Shown here piece by piece: positions 26,624 to 35,430 of a stretch of DNA of 60,660 nucleotides. Positions within the stretch are counted from its first letter, which is position 1. Each line of letters begins with the position of its first letter. The DNA comes from Alcanivorax sp. GTDB taxonomy: Bacteria; Pseudomonadota; Gammaproteobacteria; Pseudomonadales; Alcanivoracaceae. The DNA is taken from the NCBI GenBank assembly GCA_013823245.1, contig PNLU01000007.1, positions 1 through 60,660 on the forward strand. Direction: 5' to 3'. The notes under the pieces are model-generated. The model saw only the letters and a program-made list of their open reading frames with translations, searched no databases and had not been told where the DNA came from. The translations under genes and the position numbers were made by a program.

Positions 26624-27694
26624 ATGGCGCAAGGTCCGTCCATCGACAAGCGTTTGCTGCAAACCTTTGTGCCGGTCAACGCGCTCAGCGGTGACCCGCT
26701 GGACCGTTTGCTGGATCAGCAGGAAGTGCGCCAGTACCAGGCCGGGGAATTACTGTTTGATATCGGTGACCGGGATAACACCACGGTGTACCTGCTCAGC
26801 GGTGATGTAGAGCTGGAGGGCACTGACGGTCGTGTCGAGCGCATCAGTGCGGGGGGGATAGCCTCCTGGCATCCGCTGGATCACGCTCAGCCGCGCCGCA
26901 GTCGCGCGCGGGCGCTCAATGCGGTGTCGGTGGTCCGCTTCGACAGCTTCCGCCTGGATACCCTGCTGGCATGGGACCAGTCCGTGGGCTATGTGGTGCT
27001 GGATATCAATGCCAACGCGGCCTACGAAGGCGATCGCGAGTGGATGATCCGGTTGCTCAAGTCGCCGCTGTTCTATCAGGTGCCACCCGGCAATATCTTC
27101 GAAATTTTCCGCCGCTTGCGTCCGCGCAAGCTCAAGACTGGTGAAGAGATCATTCGCCAGGGCGAAGAGGCGGATTGCTGTTTTATCATCAAGGAAGGCG
27201 TGTGCGAGGTGTCTGTGCTGGCGGCCGGGGCGGCTGAGCCGACACCGGTGGCCATGCTGGAAGCGGGGCAGTGGTTCGGTGAAGAGGCACTGCTGTCCGG
27301 TGCGCCGCGAAATGCCACCATTACCATGGCCACTGACGGCGTGGTGATGCGTCTGGATCGCGCTGATTTCGATGAATTGCTGCGCGAACCGGTGGTCGAG
27401 AGCATCAGTGGTAGCCAGGCGCTGGAGCGGGTGGCCGCCGGCGCGCGCTGGCTGGATGTGCGTACCCGGGATGAGTATGAGCTGGGGCATATGCCGGGCG
27501 CGCTGAACATGCCGTTGAATGTGTTGCGCCTGAAGAGCCGCCTGCTCGATCCGGCCCGCACCTATGTGGTGTGCTGCGATACCGGGCGCCGCAGTGCCTC
27601 GGCGGCTTTTCTGCTGAAAAACGCGGGTATCCGGGTGCAACTGGTTGAAGGCGGGATCAACGCCTGGCCCGACACCCTCCATCTGGAGACATGA
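26624..27694 (+). CDS. Tandem cNMP-binding domains fused to rhodanese
   Basis: A 356-residue protein. The first cNMP-fold domain (about 10-125) is degenerate. The second (about 145-255) has the phosphate-binding cassette FGEEALLSGAPRNATI at 218-233 with the conserved Glu and Arg, so it could bind a cyclic nucleotide. The rhodanese domain (about 262-356) has the active loop CDTGRRS with Cys318, a persulfide carrier. There is no DNA-binding domain. It could couple cyclic-nucleotide signalling to sulfur transfer or redox control. GAGGAG precedes ATG 26624. A sigma-54-like promoter lies upstream. Confidence 0.85.
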   Translation: MAQGPSIDKRLLQTFVPVNALSGDPLDRLLDQQEVRQYQAGELLFDIGDRDNTTVYLLSGDVELEGTDGRVERISAGGIASWHPLDHAQPRRSRARALNAVSVVRFDSFRLDTLLAWDQSVGYVVLDINANAAYEGDREWMIRLLKSPLFYQVPPGNIFEIFRRLRPRKLKTGEEIIRQGEEADCCFIIKEGVCEVSVLAAGAAEPTPVAMLEAGQWFGEEALLSGAPRNATITMATDGVVMRLDRADFDELLREPVVESISGSQALERVAAGARWLDVRTRDEYELGHMPGALNMPLNVLRLKSRLLDPARTYVVCCDTGRRSASAAFLLKNAGIRVQLVEGGINAWPDTLHLET

Positions 27695-27697
27695 CTG

Positions 27698-27725
27698 GGT
27701 CACGCTGACCGGGTCACGTTGACCC
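27698..27725. repeat. Tandem GGTCA-N3-TGACC palindromes
   Basis: Two adjacent hairpin-forming palindromes, GGTCACGCTGACC (27698-27710) and GGGTCACGTTGACCC (27711-27725), lie between the rhodanese fusion and nadK. No T-run follows. The same pattern recurs at the pyrD start (39299-39313). A candidate operator pair for nadK. Confidence 0.5.
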
Positions 27726-27815
27726 CTTCCCGGCTGGCGTCTCAGTCCTTCGCGGCTGGCGCCGCGGCCCGGTGGTGCCTTATCCTGTGACCTGTTCTGA
27801 TCAGAGGCTTTATCG

Positions 27816-28703
27816 GTGCCCCGCGAGACGTTTCGTAATATCGGCCTGGTTGCCCGTTCCGGCAGCGAACAGGCCCTGTACTCCCTGCGCCAGCTGGTGC
27901 ATTTCCTGCAACAACGCGGCTGTCATGTGATCATGGAGAAGTCCCTGAGTGATGAGCTCGGGGACCTCGGTTTGCAGGCGGGCAGCCGCAAGCAACTGGG
28001 TGAATCCTGCGACCTGGTGATTGTGGTCGGTGGTGACGGCTGCCTGCTGGGCGCCGCCCGTACCTTTGCCGGTTACGATGTGCCAGTGATGGGGATCAAC
28101 CGCGGGCGTCTCGGCTTCCTGACCGATGTGCTGCCGTCGGAGCTCGAACACCGGGTGGGCCAGGTGCTGGACGGTGATTACCGCCTGGAGTCCCGCTTCC
28201 TGCTGGATATGGAACTCAATCGTGGCAAGCGGGTGGTCGGGCATGGTGCGGCGCTCAACGATGTGGTGCTGCTCTCGGGCGACAGCGTACACATGATCGA
28301 GTTCGAGTTGCTGATTGATGGTCTGTTCGTCTATCACCAGCGCTCGGACGGGCTGATCATCAGCACGCCGACCGGCTCGACCGCCTACGCGCTGTCCGGC
28401 GGCGGGCCGATCATGCACCCGGCGATCGACGCCATCGCCCTGGTGCCCATGAACCCGCACACCCTGACCAGCCGACCGCTGGTGGTGGACGGCAACAGCG
28501 AGATCAAGCTTCGTGTCACCAGCTTCCGTCAGGAGCCACTGGTCAGTTGCGACGGTCAGGATGGTTTGCGCGTGCAGCAGGACGACATCATTGCCATCCG
28601 CAAGAAGCCGCAGCGGCTACAGTTGCTGCACCCGCCGGGTCACGATTTTTATGAAGCCTGCCGTTCCAAGCTGGGCTGGAGCAGCCGCCTCGGTGACCAT
28701 TGA
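27816..28703 (+). CDS. nadK: NAD kinase
   Basis: It phosphorylates NAD to NADP with ATP. The 295 residues carry the family motifs GGDG at 72-75, GINRGRLGF at about 93-101 and DGLIISTPTGSTAY at 178-191. The start is GTG at 27816, matching the family N-terminus (FRNIGLVAR); no ATG fits. It is followed 24 bp later by a DUF1315 gene and then pepN, a likely three-gene operon. Confidence 0.97.
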   Translation: MPRETFRNIGLVARSGSEQALYSLRQLVHFLQQRGCHVIMEKSLSDELGDLGLQAGSRKQLGESCDLVIVVGGDGCLLGAARTFAGYDVPVMGINRGRLGFLTDVLPSELEHRVGQVLDGDYRLESRFLLDMELNRGKRVVGHGAALNDVVLLSGDSVHMIEFELLIDGLFVYHQRSDGLIISTPTGSTAYALSGGGPIMHPAIDAIALVPMNPHTLTSRPLVVDGNSEIKLRVTSFRQEPLVSCDGQDGLRVQQDDIIAIRKKPQRLQLLHPPGHDFYEACRSKLGWSSRLGDH

Positions 28704-28727
28704 GGCGCCTTCGACGAGGAATTTTTC

Positions 28728-29006
28728 ATGAGTGGACAGAGTTTTGAAGAGCTGGTTGATGGCATGAGCCAGGAAGTCTGGTACAGCATGCGCCGGGCTG
28801 TGGAGACGGGCCGCTGGCCGGACGGGCGGGTGCTGACCCGTGAACAGCGGGAACTGAGCCTGCAGGCCGTGCTGGCCTGGGAAATTCGGAATCAGGTACC
28901 GGAAAACGAACGTACCGGGTACGTTGCGCCGGTCGCCTGTGAGAGCCATGACCATGACCATGATCGGGAGCAGCCGGTGACGTTGCGCCAGCCAGGAGAG
29001 CAATGA
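28728..29006 (+). CDS. DUF1315 (YeaC-like) small protein
   Basis: 92 residues. The conserved part is FEELVDGMSQEVWYSMRRAVETGRWPDG (quoted from about residue 6, in part) plus LTREQRELSLQAVLAWE, the signature of the DUF1315/YeaC family of unknown function. The C-terminus has a His/Asp stretch (SHDHDHDRE) that could bind metal. GAGGAA precedes the ATG. The stop overlaps the pepN start by 4 bp (ATGA). Confidence 0.85.
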   Translation: MSGQSFEELVDGMSQEVWYSMRRAVETGRWPDGRVLTREQRELSLQAVLAWEIRNQVPENERTGYVAPVACESHDHDHDREQPVTLRQPGEQ

Positions 29007-31627
29007 TGATGCGTGACGGACAGGCGGCCACCATTCGTCTGCAGGATTATCGGGCGCCGGCGTTTCTGGTGGAGGACGTGGCTCTGGATGTGGATCTGCG
29101 CGATCAGGGGTCCCAGGTCAGTGCAACGCTCGCGTTACGACGGAACACGGCAGCTGGCGCGCAGGACGGCGACTGTGTGCTCAATGGTGTCGGACTGACG
29201 CTGGTCTCGATCGCGGTGGATGGAGAAGCCTTGTCTGCGTCCCGCTATGACTACGATGGCGAGGTGCTGGTGATCCGCGATCTGCCGTCGGCGTGCCGTC
29301 TGGACACGGTGGTGACGATCGAGCCGCAGGACAATACGGCGCTGGAAGGACTGTATGTGTCCAAAGGCATGTTCTGCACCCAGTGCGAGGCTGAGGGCTT
29401 TCGCCGTATTACGTTTTTCCCGGATCGCCCCGATGTGCTGAGCCGGTTCGTGACCACCCTGCGGGCGGACAAGGCGCGCTACCCGGTGCTGCTGTCCAAC
29501 GGCAATCCAGTGGCGCAGGGGGAAGAGGGCGGTCGCCACTGGGTGCGCTGGGAGGACCCGTTTCCCAAGCCCTGCTATCTGTTTGCACTGGTGGCCGGTG
29601 ATCTGGCCTGTCTGGAGGACCGATACCGCACTGGCAGTGGGCGTGAGGTCAGCTTGCGCATTTACGCCGAGCCGCGTGATCTGGACAAGCTTGACCATGC
29701 GATGGCCTCGCTCAAGGCCTCGATGGCCTGGGATGAAAAGACCTACGGGCTTGAATACGATCTTGATATCTACATGATCGTCGCGGTCAGCCATTTCAAT
29801 ATGGGCGCGATGGAGAACAAGGGCCTCAATATTTTCAATACCGCCTGTGTGCTGGCGCATCCGCGCACCACGACGGATGCCGGCTTCCAGCGTGTCGAGG
29901 CGGTGGTGGCGCATGAATATTTCCACAACTGGTCGGGCAATCGTGTCACCTGCCGTGACTGGTTTCAGTTGAGCCTGAAGGAAGGCTTTACGGTATTTCG
30001 TGACCAGAGCTTCTCGGCAGACATGAACTCCGCAGCGGTGAAGCGAGTGGAGGATGTCGACATGCTGCGCACGGTGCAGTTTGCCGAGGACCGGGGTCCG
30101 ATGGCGCATCCGGTGCGTCCGGCGGAATATCAGAAGATCGATAATTTCTACACCGTGACCATCTACGAGAAAGGCGCCGAGCTGGTGCGCATGCAGTACA
30201 ACCTGCTGGGGCCTGAGACGTTCCGGCGCGGGACGGATCTGTATTTCAGCCGGTTTGATGGCCAGGCAGTGACCACAGACGATTTTGTCGCTTGTATGGA
30301 AGAGGCCGGGGGCGTTGATCTGGGCCAGTTCCGGCGCTGGTACAGCCAGGCCGGCACGCCGCAACTGACGGTGAGTGATGACTGGGACGGTAGCACTTAT
30401 ACGCTGACTTTGAAGCAACAGACTCCGCCGACGCCGGGGCAGCCGGACAAGATGCCGTTGCTGGTGCCTGTGGCCCTGGCCTTGCTGGGCCCGGATGGAC
30501 GCGCACTGCCGCTGGATGACAGTGGCGCCACCCATACGGTGCTGGCGTTGTCCGAGGCAGAGCAGCAGTGGCAGTTTTCGCTGCCGCACAGGCCGGTGCC
30601 CTCGCTGTTGCGCGGGTTCTCCGCGCCGGTGGAGCTGGATTACCCCTACAGCACCGGGCAATTGCGCTTTCTGCTGGCACACGATGATGATGGCTACTGC
30701 CGCTGGGATGCCGCGCAGCGGCTGTACCATGCCGCGATTCGCCGGCTGATCGCAGACCCCGAGCAGGCGGAGCAGGAGGCGGCTGACCTGGTTCCCGCTC
30801 TGGAGCAGGTGTTGGCCCGCGCGGTGGATGACCCGGCGGAGGCGGCGCTGCTGCTGGCGGTGCCCGGCGAGGTCGCGGCGGGCGATCAGTTGCCGCAGAT
30901 GGACGTGGTCGGGGTGCATCGGGCTCGCTCGGCGTTGGTGGCAGCGCTGGGGCGCGGCCTGGCGCCGCAGTGGTGGGCGCAGGTCGAGGCCTGTGTGGTA
31001 CCCGGACCCTATCGGCCGGAGGCCCGCGATATCGGCCTGCGCAGCCTGCGGCACCGGGCGCTGGGCTTTCTGGCTGCCGCGGGGGATGCCCGTGTGGCGG
31101 AATTCCTGGTGACGCTTTGCAGCACGGCGGACAACATGACCGATGAGCTGGGTGCCCTGCGGCTGCTGTGTCATTTCCGGCTGCCTGGCGCGGAGGCGGT
31201 GCTGTCTGGCTTCGCGGAGCGCTGGCAGGAAGAAGATCTGGTGATGGATCAGTGGTTCGCGGCGCAGGCCAGTGTGCCGGGCGCGGACACGGTGGACCGG
31301 GTCGAGGCGCTGTTGGCGCACCCGGCCTTTGATTTCCGGGTGCCGAACCGGGTGCGGGCGCTGCTGGGCACCTTCGCAGGCGCGAATCCCACTGCGTTTC
31401 ACGCGTCGGCCGGGCAGGGGTACCAGCTCTACACTCGTTGTCTGGGGCAACTGGATCAGGTGAACCCGCAGGTGGCGGCGCGCATGGCCAACGCCTGTGC
31501 GCGCCTGCCCCGCTTGCCGGCAGAACCGGCCGGTCAGCTTTCACGGGCCTTGCAGGGCTTGCTGGCCCGGTCGGTTTCCGCCAATCTTCGGGAGGTGCTG
31601 GAACGCATCCTGGCGGCGAGTCGCTGA
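29003..31627 (+). CDS. pepN: Aminopeptidase N (M1 zinc protease)
   Basis: An 874-residue cytoplasmic broad-specificity aminopeptidase. GAMEN (268-272) binds the free N-terminus. The zinc site is HEYFH (304-308) with Glu327 in KEGFT. The C-terminal helical domain (about 540-874) is of E. coli PepN type. Three ATG codons start the gene (29003, 29006, 29009) after AGGAGAG, so the exact start is uncertain by two codons. Last gene of nadK-DUF1315-pepN; no obvious terminator follows. Confidence 0.96.
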   Translation: MMMRDGQAATIRLQDYRAPAFLVEDVALDVDLRDQGSQVSATLALRRNTAAGAQDGDCVLNGVGLTLVSIAVDGEALSASRYDYDGEVLVIRDLPSACRLDTVVTIEPQDNTALEGLYVSKGMFCTQCEAEGFRRITFFPDRPDVLSRFVTTLRADKARYPVLLSNGNPVAQGEEGGRHWVRWEDPFPKPCYLFALVAGDLACLEDRYRTGSGREVSLRIYAEPRDLDKLDHAMASLKASMAWDEKTYGLEYDLDIYMIVAVSHFNMGAMENKGLNIFNTACVLAHPRTTTDAGFQRVEAVVAHEYFHNWSGNRVTCRDWFQLSLKEGFTVFRDQSFSADMNSAAVKRVEDVDMLRTVQFAEDRGPMAHPVRPAEYQKIDNFYTVTIYEKGAELVRMQYNLLGPETFRRGTDLYFSRFDGQAVTTDDFVACMEEAGGVDLGQFRRWYSQAGTPQLTVSDDWDGSTYTLTLKQQTPPTPGQPDKMPLLVPVALALLGPDGRALPLDDSGATHTVLALSEAEQQWQFSLPHRPVPSLLRGFSAPVELDYPYSTGQLRFLLAHDDDGYCRWDAAQRLYHAAIRRLIADPEQAEQEAADLVPALEQVLARAVDDPAEAALLLAVPGEVAAGDQLPQMDVVGVHRARSALVAALGRGLAPQWWAQVEACVVPGPYRPEARDIGLRSLRHRALGFLAAAGDARVAEFLVTLCSTADNMTDELGALRLLCHFRLPGAEAVLSGFAERWQEEDLVMDQWFAAQASVPGADTVDRVEALLAHPAFDFRVPNRVRALLGTFAGANPTAFHASAGQGYQLYTRCLGQLDQVNPQVAARMANACARLPRLPAEPAGQLSRALQGLLARSVSANLREVLERILAASR

Positions 31628-31893
31628 GCCGCCAGGGGCAAACACCGGGTCGGGCAGGATGCCGGACAAGCGACTCGGGCGAGGGATGGGTAAAAAAAAC
31701 ACCAGAAAATCATCATAAGGTATGGTCATCGGGCCCTGTTTGGTTTTGAATATACGAAAATAAACCTAGACACCCCCCTCGGGTCGTCTGGTACAAAGGG
31801 AGAGCGATCCGTTCGGATCCCGATCGGGTTGTCAAAATAACAAGGCAATAAAAGGCGCTAGCGCTACACGCCTCGCAATCACGGAGTTGCGTA
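31628..31893. other. AT-rich upstream region of the DUF1302 gene
   Basis: 266 bp without a gene, clearly less GC-rich than its surroundings. It contains an A-run near 31690, a TTGTCA followed by AT-rich DNA around 31833-31855 as a possible promoter, an ATCCG-TT-CGGAT palindrome near 31806-31817 and an AGGCG...CGCCT hairpin with a central AGCGCT just before the ribosome site. I cannot define the regulator. Confidence 0.4.
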
Positions 31894-33903
31894 ATGAAGA
31901 ACAAGACCATGCTGAAGACCCGGCTGGCGGTGTCCATCGCCAGTGCGTCTATATTTGGATTTGGTGCCTTGGCAATACCTGCCCAGGCGATACAACTGCA
32001 GTTCGATAACCCGAACATTTCCGGACGACTCGACACCACCCTTTCGGCGGGGCTCCTGTGGCGGACACAGAGTCAGAACCGGGAGCTGGTAGCTAATGAA
32101 GATGTGCTGCTCATGGAGTCGCTCGGCTTTTCCACACAGCTCAACAGGAACGATGGCAATAGTAACTTTGACACCGGGCTTGCATCTGCCGTGGGCCGTA
32201 TCACGTCAGAGCTCGCGCTGGATTTCGGTCAGAACTATGGCGTGCAGATTGCTGCAACGTCTTTTTATGACACTGTGCTGATGGACGGCTCCCATGATGG
32301 GGGGGCGCTGATTCCCGGCGCCCCCCCTGCACCGGGAACCTTGGGACGTTATGCGGTCTATTCAGACTACGCCAACAATGGCACTGGTGATCGTTTCAGC
32401 CGTCAGGCAAGGAACTGGGCAGGTCAGCGTACATACCTGTTGAACGGTTATGTCTGGGGTGACTTCATGGTTGCGGATCGTCCGTTAACCGTGCGAGCTG
32501 GTCGTCAGGTGATTAACTGGGGCGAAGCCCTGTTTATGCAAAATGGGATCAACACAGCAAATTATATCGATCTGGCTGCGTTGCGTCAGCCAGGTTCCGA
32601 GATTCGTGATGCTCTGCTGCCTCTCGCCTCTTTGTATTTTTCTTACGGCTTGACAATGAACCTCAGCGCTGAAGCTTTTTATCAGTTTGAGTGGAAAAAT
32701 ACGGAAGATGCACCTGCAGGTACTTTCTGGTCGACCAATGATGCCTTCCCGGGTCGTGGTACCGGGAACGTGATTGTTGATGGCCGCCTTGTGGCCTCAA
32801 CAGCAGGGGCTCCGCAGTTGGCAGACGCGTTTGCTCAGTACACTCTAGGCGCCTATGGTGCTTCCGGAAGTGACTATCAGTACGAGCAGACCCAGGTTAC
32901 GGTAAGTCGTGTGGCTGACCGGGATGCCGATGATCAGGGGCAGTTCGGCCTTGCTTTCCGCTACTTCGCTGAGCGCCTCAATGGCACTGAATTCGGTTTT
33001 TATTACACCCGTACCCACGCCAAGCTGCCTATTGTGGGTTCACGCTTAAACCAGCAGGGTTTGGGGCTGACTGAAATCCCTGCCTGGATTGATAACACCG
33101 AGTATTTCATGGTGTACCCGGAAGACATCGACATGTTCGGTGTGAGCTTCAGTTCCAACCTGGGTAACATGGCGCTTTCTGGCGAGGTGGCATTCCGTCC
33201 CAAGCAGCCTATCGTCAACGAAGTGGGCGATAATCTGATAACGAATCTGGCTGGGACTGCGGCGGGCTTTGCGCAGAATGAGCAACCCCAGATTCGTGAT
33301 CTGACACCACATTGCGTCCGCGCAAGTGTTGGCGGAAGCTGCCTTAATCCAGGTGATAATGTGATCCCGGGCATGGAGTATTTTATGTACGAGGAAGCGC
33401 GGATGACTAATGCTTCGCTGGTCAACATCTTCAGCTTTGGCCCTGCTCTGGGGACGGATAATCTTATCGCCCTGGTGGAAATCGGTGCGGAGTATGCAGG
33501 TGGCTTGCCGAGCCGTAACGCTGACGGCGAAAAGCTGTATTACACTTCCACAGCAGCAATCCAGGAGGGTGAAGCTATCACCCGTACTCCCGGGGATGTA
33601 TACCGTACTTACCTGGATGAGTTTTCCTGGGGGTATCGTGCGGTGCTTCGTGCAACTTATAACGATGTCTTCGCCGGGGTTTCAGCATCCCCGTTCGTCA
33701 ACTTTGCGCATGACGTTGAGGGCAACTCCGTAGTGGGTGGCAACTTCATGGAGAACCGCAAGGCGGGGACTCTGGGTGTGAACTTTGCCTACATGAATAA
33801 TCTGGAGTTCGGTATTGCTGGTACGGCCTTCTGGGGTGCGGGTTACAGCAACAAGCTGCGTGACCGTAACAACGCCTCCGTATCCGTACGCTACTCATTC
33901 TGA
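31894..33903 (+). CDS. DUF1302 outer-membrane beta-barrel protein
   Basis: A 669-residue exported protein. The signal peptide runs to about residue 32 (ALAIPAQA), and the mature part starts IQLQFDN. Alternating beta-strand pattern throughout, no hydrophobic helices, and a C-terminal SVRYSF ending in Phe, the sorting signal of outer-membrane barrels. One cysteine pair (about 474 and 486) could form a loop disulfide. DUF1302 proteins are of unknown function and usually adjoin DUF1329. A pore or receptor for hydrophobic compounds is inference. Visibly AT-richer than neighbours. GGAG precedes the start. Confidence 0.9.
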   Translation: MKNKTMLKTRLAVSIASASIFGFGALAIPAQAIQLQFDNPNISGRLDTTLSAGLLWRTQSQNRELVANEDVLLMESLGFSTQLNRNDGNSNFDTGLASAVGRITSELALDFGQNYGVQIAATSFYDTVLMDGSHDGGALIPGAPPAPGTLGRYAVYSDYANNGTGDRFSRQARNWAGQRTYLLNGYVWGDFMVADRPLTVRAGRQVINWGEALFMQNGINTANYIDLAALRQPGSEIRDALLPLASLYFSYGLTMNLSAEAFYQFEWKNTEDAPAGTFWSTNDAFPGRGTGNVIVDGRLVASTAGAPQLADAFAQYTLGAYGASGSDYQYEQTQVTVSRVADRDADDQGQFGLAFRYFAERLNGTEFGFYYTRTHAKLPIVGSRLNQQGLGLTEIPAWIDNTEYFMVYPEDIDMFGVSFSSNLGNMALSGEVAFRPKQPIVNEVGDNLITNLAGTAAGFAQNEQPQIRDLTPHCVRASVGGSCLNPGDNVIPGMEYFMYEEARMTNASLVNIFSFGPALGTDNLIALVEIGAEYAGGLPSRNADGEKLYYTSTAAIQEGEAITRTPGDVYRTYLDEFSWGYRAVLRATYNDVFAGVSASPFVNFAHDVEGNSVVGGNFMENRKAGTLGVNFAYMNNLEFGIAGTAFWGAGYSNKLRDRNNASVSVRYSF

Positions 33904-33932
33904 TAACAAAAGAATTCTGACGGAGAGTCGAC

Positions 33933-35336
33933 ATGCTGAAGAAAATATCCCTGATTGGAAGTGCGCTGGCGCTGTCGCTTGCGGTCGCTTCCGGTGTGCA
34001 GGCGGGGGTTTCCGCACAGGAGGCCGCGCGCCTGGGTAATGATCTGACCCCGCTGGGCGGTCTCAAGCGCGGTAACGGTCGTGATGTGAACACCGCTGAT
34101 GGTATTCCCGAGTGGACCGGTTTTGACCGGAGCATGATTCCATCCAGCTACACACAACCAGGCCAGCATCACCCGGACCCGTTTCCCAACGATCGGGTTC
34201 TGCTGACCATCGATAACCAGAACAAGGCGCAACACGCCAATCGTTTGCCGGAAGGTGTCAAGGCGATGATGGAAACCTATCCGGATACCTTCAAGATCAA
34301 TGTGTATCGCAGCCGCCGCACCACCTCGGCGCCGGATTGGGTGTATGAAAACACCAAGCGCAACGCGCAGACTGCCAGACTGACCCCCACCGGTATCGAG
34401 GGCGCATTCGGGGGCACGCCGTTCCCGATTCCCCACGGTACCAATGAAGAACGGGCCCGCCAGGTGATCTGGAACCACATCATGCGCTGGCGCGGTGTCT
34501 ACATCGTGCGTCGTGCATCCGAAGTGGCGGTTCAGCGTAATGGTTCCTACTCGCTGGTGACCTCGCAGCAGGAAGTGTACTTCCGCTACTACGACCAGAG
34601 CCTGTCGGAAGAGAAGCTGGATAACATCATCTTCTACTATCTGTCGTTCACACTGGCCCCGGCGCGTCTGGCCGGTGGTGCGGCACTGGTGCATGAAACC
34701 CTTGACCAGGGAATCTTGCCGCGTCAGGCCTGGGGCTACAACGCCGGTACCCGGCGCGTACAGCGTTCGCCGAGCCTGTCCTTCGATACACCGATTGCCG
34801 CATCGGATGGCCTGCGTACCGCAGACGACACCGACATGTATAACGGTTCGCCGGAGCGTTACAACTGGCGTTTGGTTCACGACCAGCCGGTGGAGATGTA
34901 CATCCCGTACAACAACTACCGCATTGACGACCCGAGCCTGAAATACAGCGATCTGCTGATGCAGGGCCACATCAACCCCGAGCATGCCCGTTGGGAACTG
35001 CACCGGGTGTGGGTGGTGGAAGCGACCCTCAAGCCGGGTGAGCGCCACATTTACGAGCGTCGCGTGTTCTATATCGACGAAGATTCCTGGCAGATCGGTG
35101 TGATCGACCAGTATGACCGTCGTGGCGACCTGTGGCGTGTCAGCATTGCCTACGTGAAGAACTATTATGAAGTGCCGACCCAGTGGACTGCGCTGGATAC
35201 GTTCCACGACCTGCGTGCACGTCGTTACCATGTTCAGTTCCTGTCCAATGAGGAGCCGGGCAACCTCGACTTCACCCAGCCTGCTCCGGGGGATCAGTAT
35301 TTCCACCCCGCAGCGCTGCGACGTCGTGGTCGGTAA
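33933..35336 (+). CDS. DUF1329 periplasmic protein
   Basis: A 467-residue exported protein: signal peptide MLKKISLIGSALALSLAVAS, cut about residue 24 (VQA). The rest is beta-rich with the DUF1329 hallmarks YRIDDPSLKYSDLLMQGHIN, ARWELHRVWVVEATLKPGERH, ERRVFYIDEDSWQI and the end FHDLRARRYHVQFLSNEE. DUF1329 is related in fold style to LolA-type lipid carriers, so it may shuttle a hydrophobic molecule between inner membrane and the DUF1302 barrel (inference). It is 29 bp after the DUF1302 gene, and a terminator follows. A decayed second copy lies at 39002-39240. Confidence 0.9.
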   Translation: MLKKISLIGSALALSLAVASGVQAGVSAQEAARLGNDLTPLGGLKRGNGRDVNTADGIPEWTGFDRSMIPSSYTQPGQHHPDPFPNDRVLLTIDNQNKAQHANRLPEGVKAMMETYPDTFKINVYRSRRTTSAPDWVYENTKRNAQTARLTPTGIEGAFGGTPFPIPHGTNEERARQVIWNHIMRWRGVYIVRRASEVAVQRNGSYSLVTSQQEVYFRYYDQSLSEEKLDNIIFYYLSFTLAPARLAGGAALVHETLDQGILPRQAWGYNAGTRRVQRSPSLSFDTPIAASDGLRTADDTDMYNGSPERYNWRLVHDQPVEMYIPYNNYRIDDPSLKYSDLLMQGHINPEHARWELHRVWVVEATLKPGERHIYERRVFYIDEDSWQIGVIDQYDRRGDLWRVSIAYVKNYYEVPTQWTALDTFHDLRARRYHVQFLSNEEPGNLDFTQPAPGDQYFHPAALRRRGR

Positions 35337-35381
35337 CGTCTGATACACGATGACAACGGACACACTCTTGTAGTTTTTCCT

Positions 35382-35413
35382 GCCGGGCACGCACACTGCG
35401 TGCCCGGCTTTTT
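35382..35413 (+). terminator. Terminator inside the DUF1302-RND cluster
   Basis: 12-bp perfect stem (35382-35393 / 35397-35408) with loop CAC, then TTTTT. It stands 18 bp before the YCF48 start, so it should lower expression of the last two genes relative to the first two unless they have their own promoter. Confidence 0.9.
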
Positions 35414-35430
35414 CAGGATTGGATCAGTTC

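Noticed and set aside
27698..27725. Terminator after the rhodanese fusion gene
   Set aside because: The palindromes have only 5- to 6-bp stems and no T-run follows.
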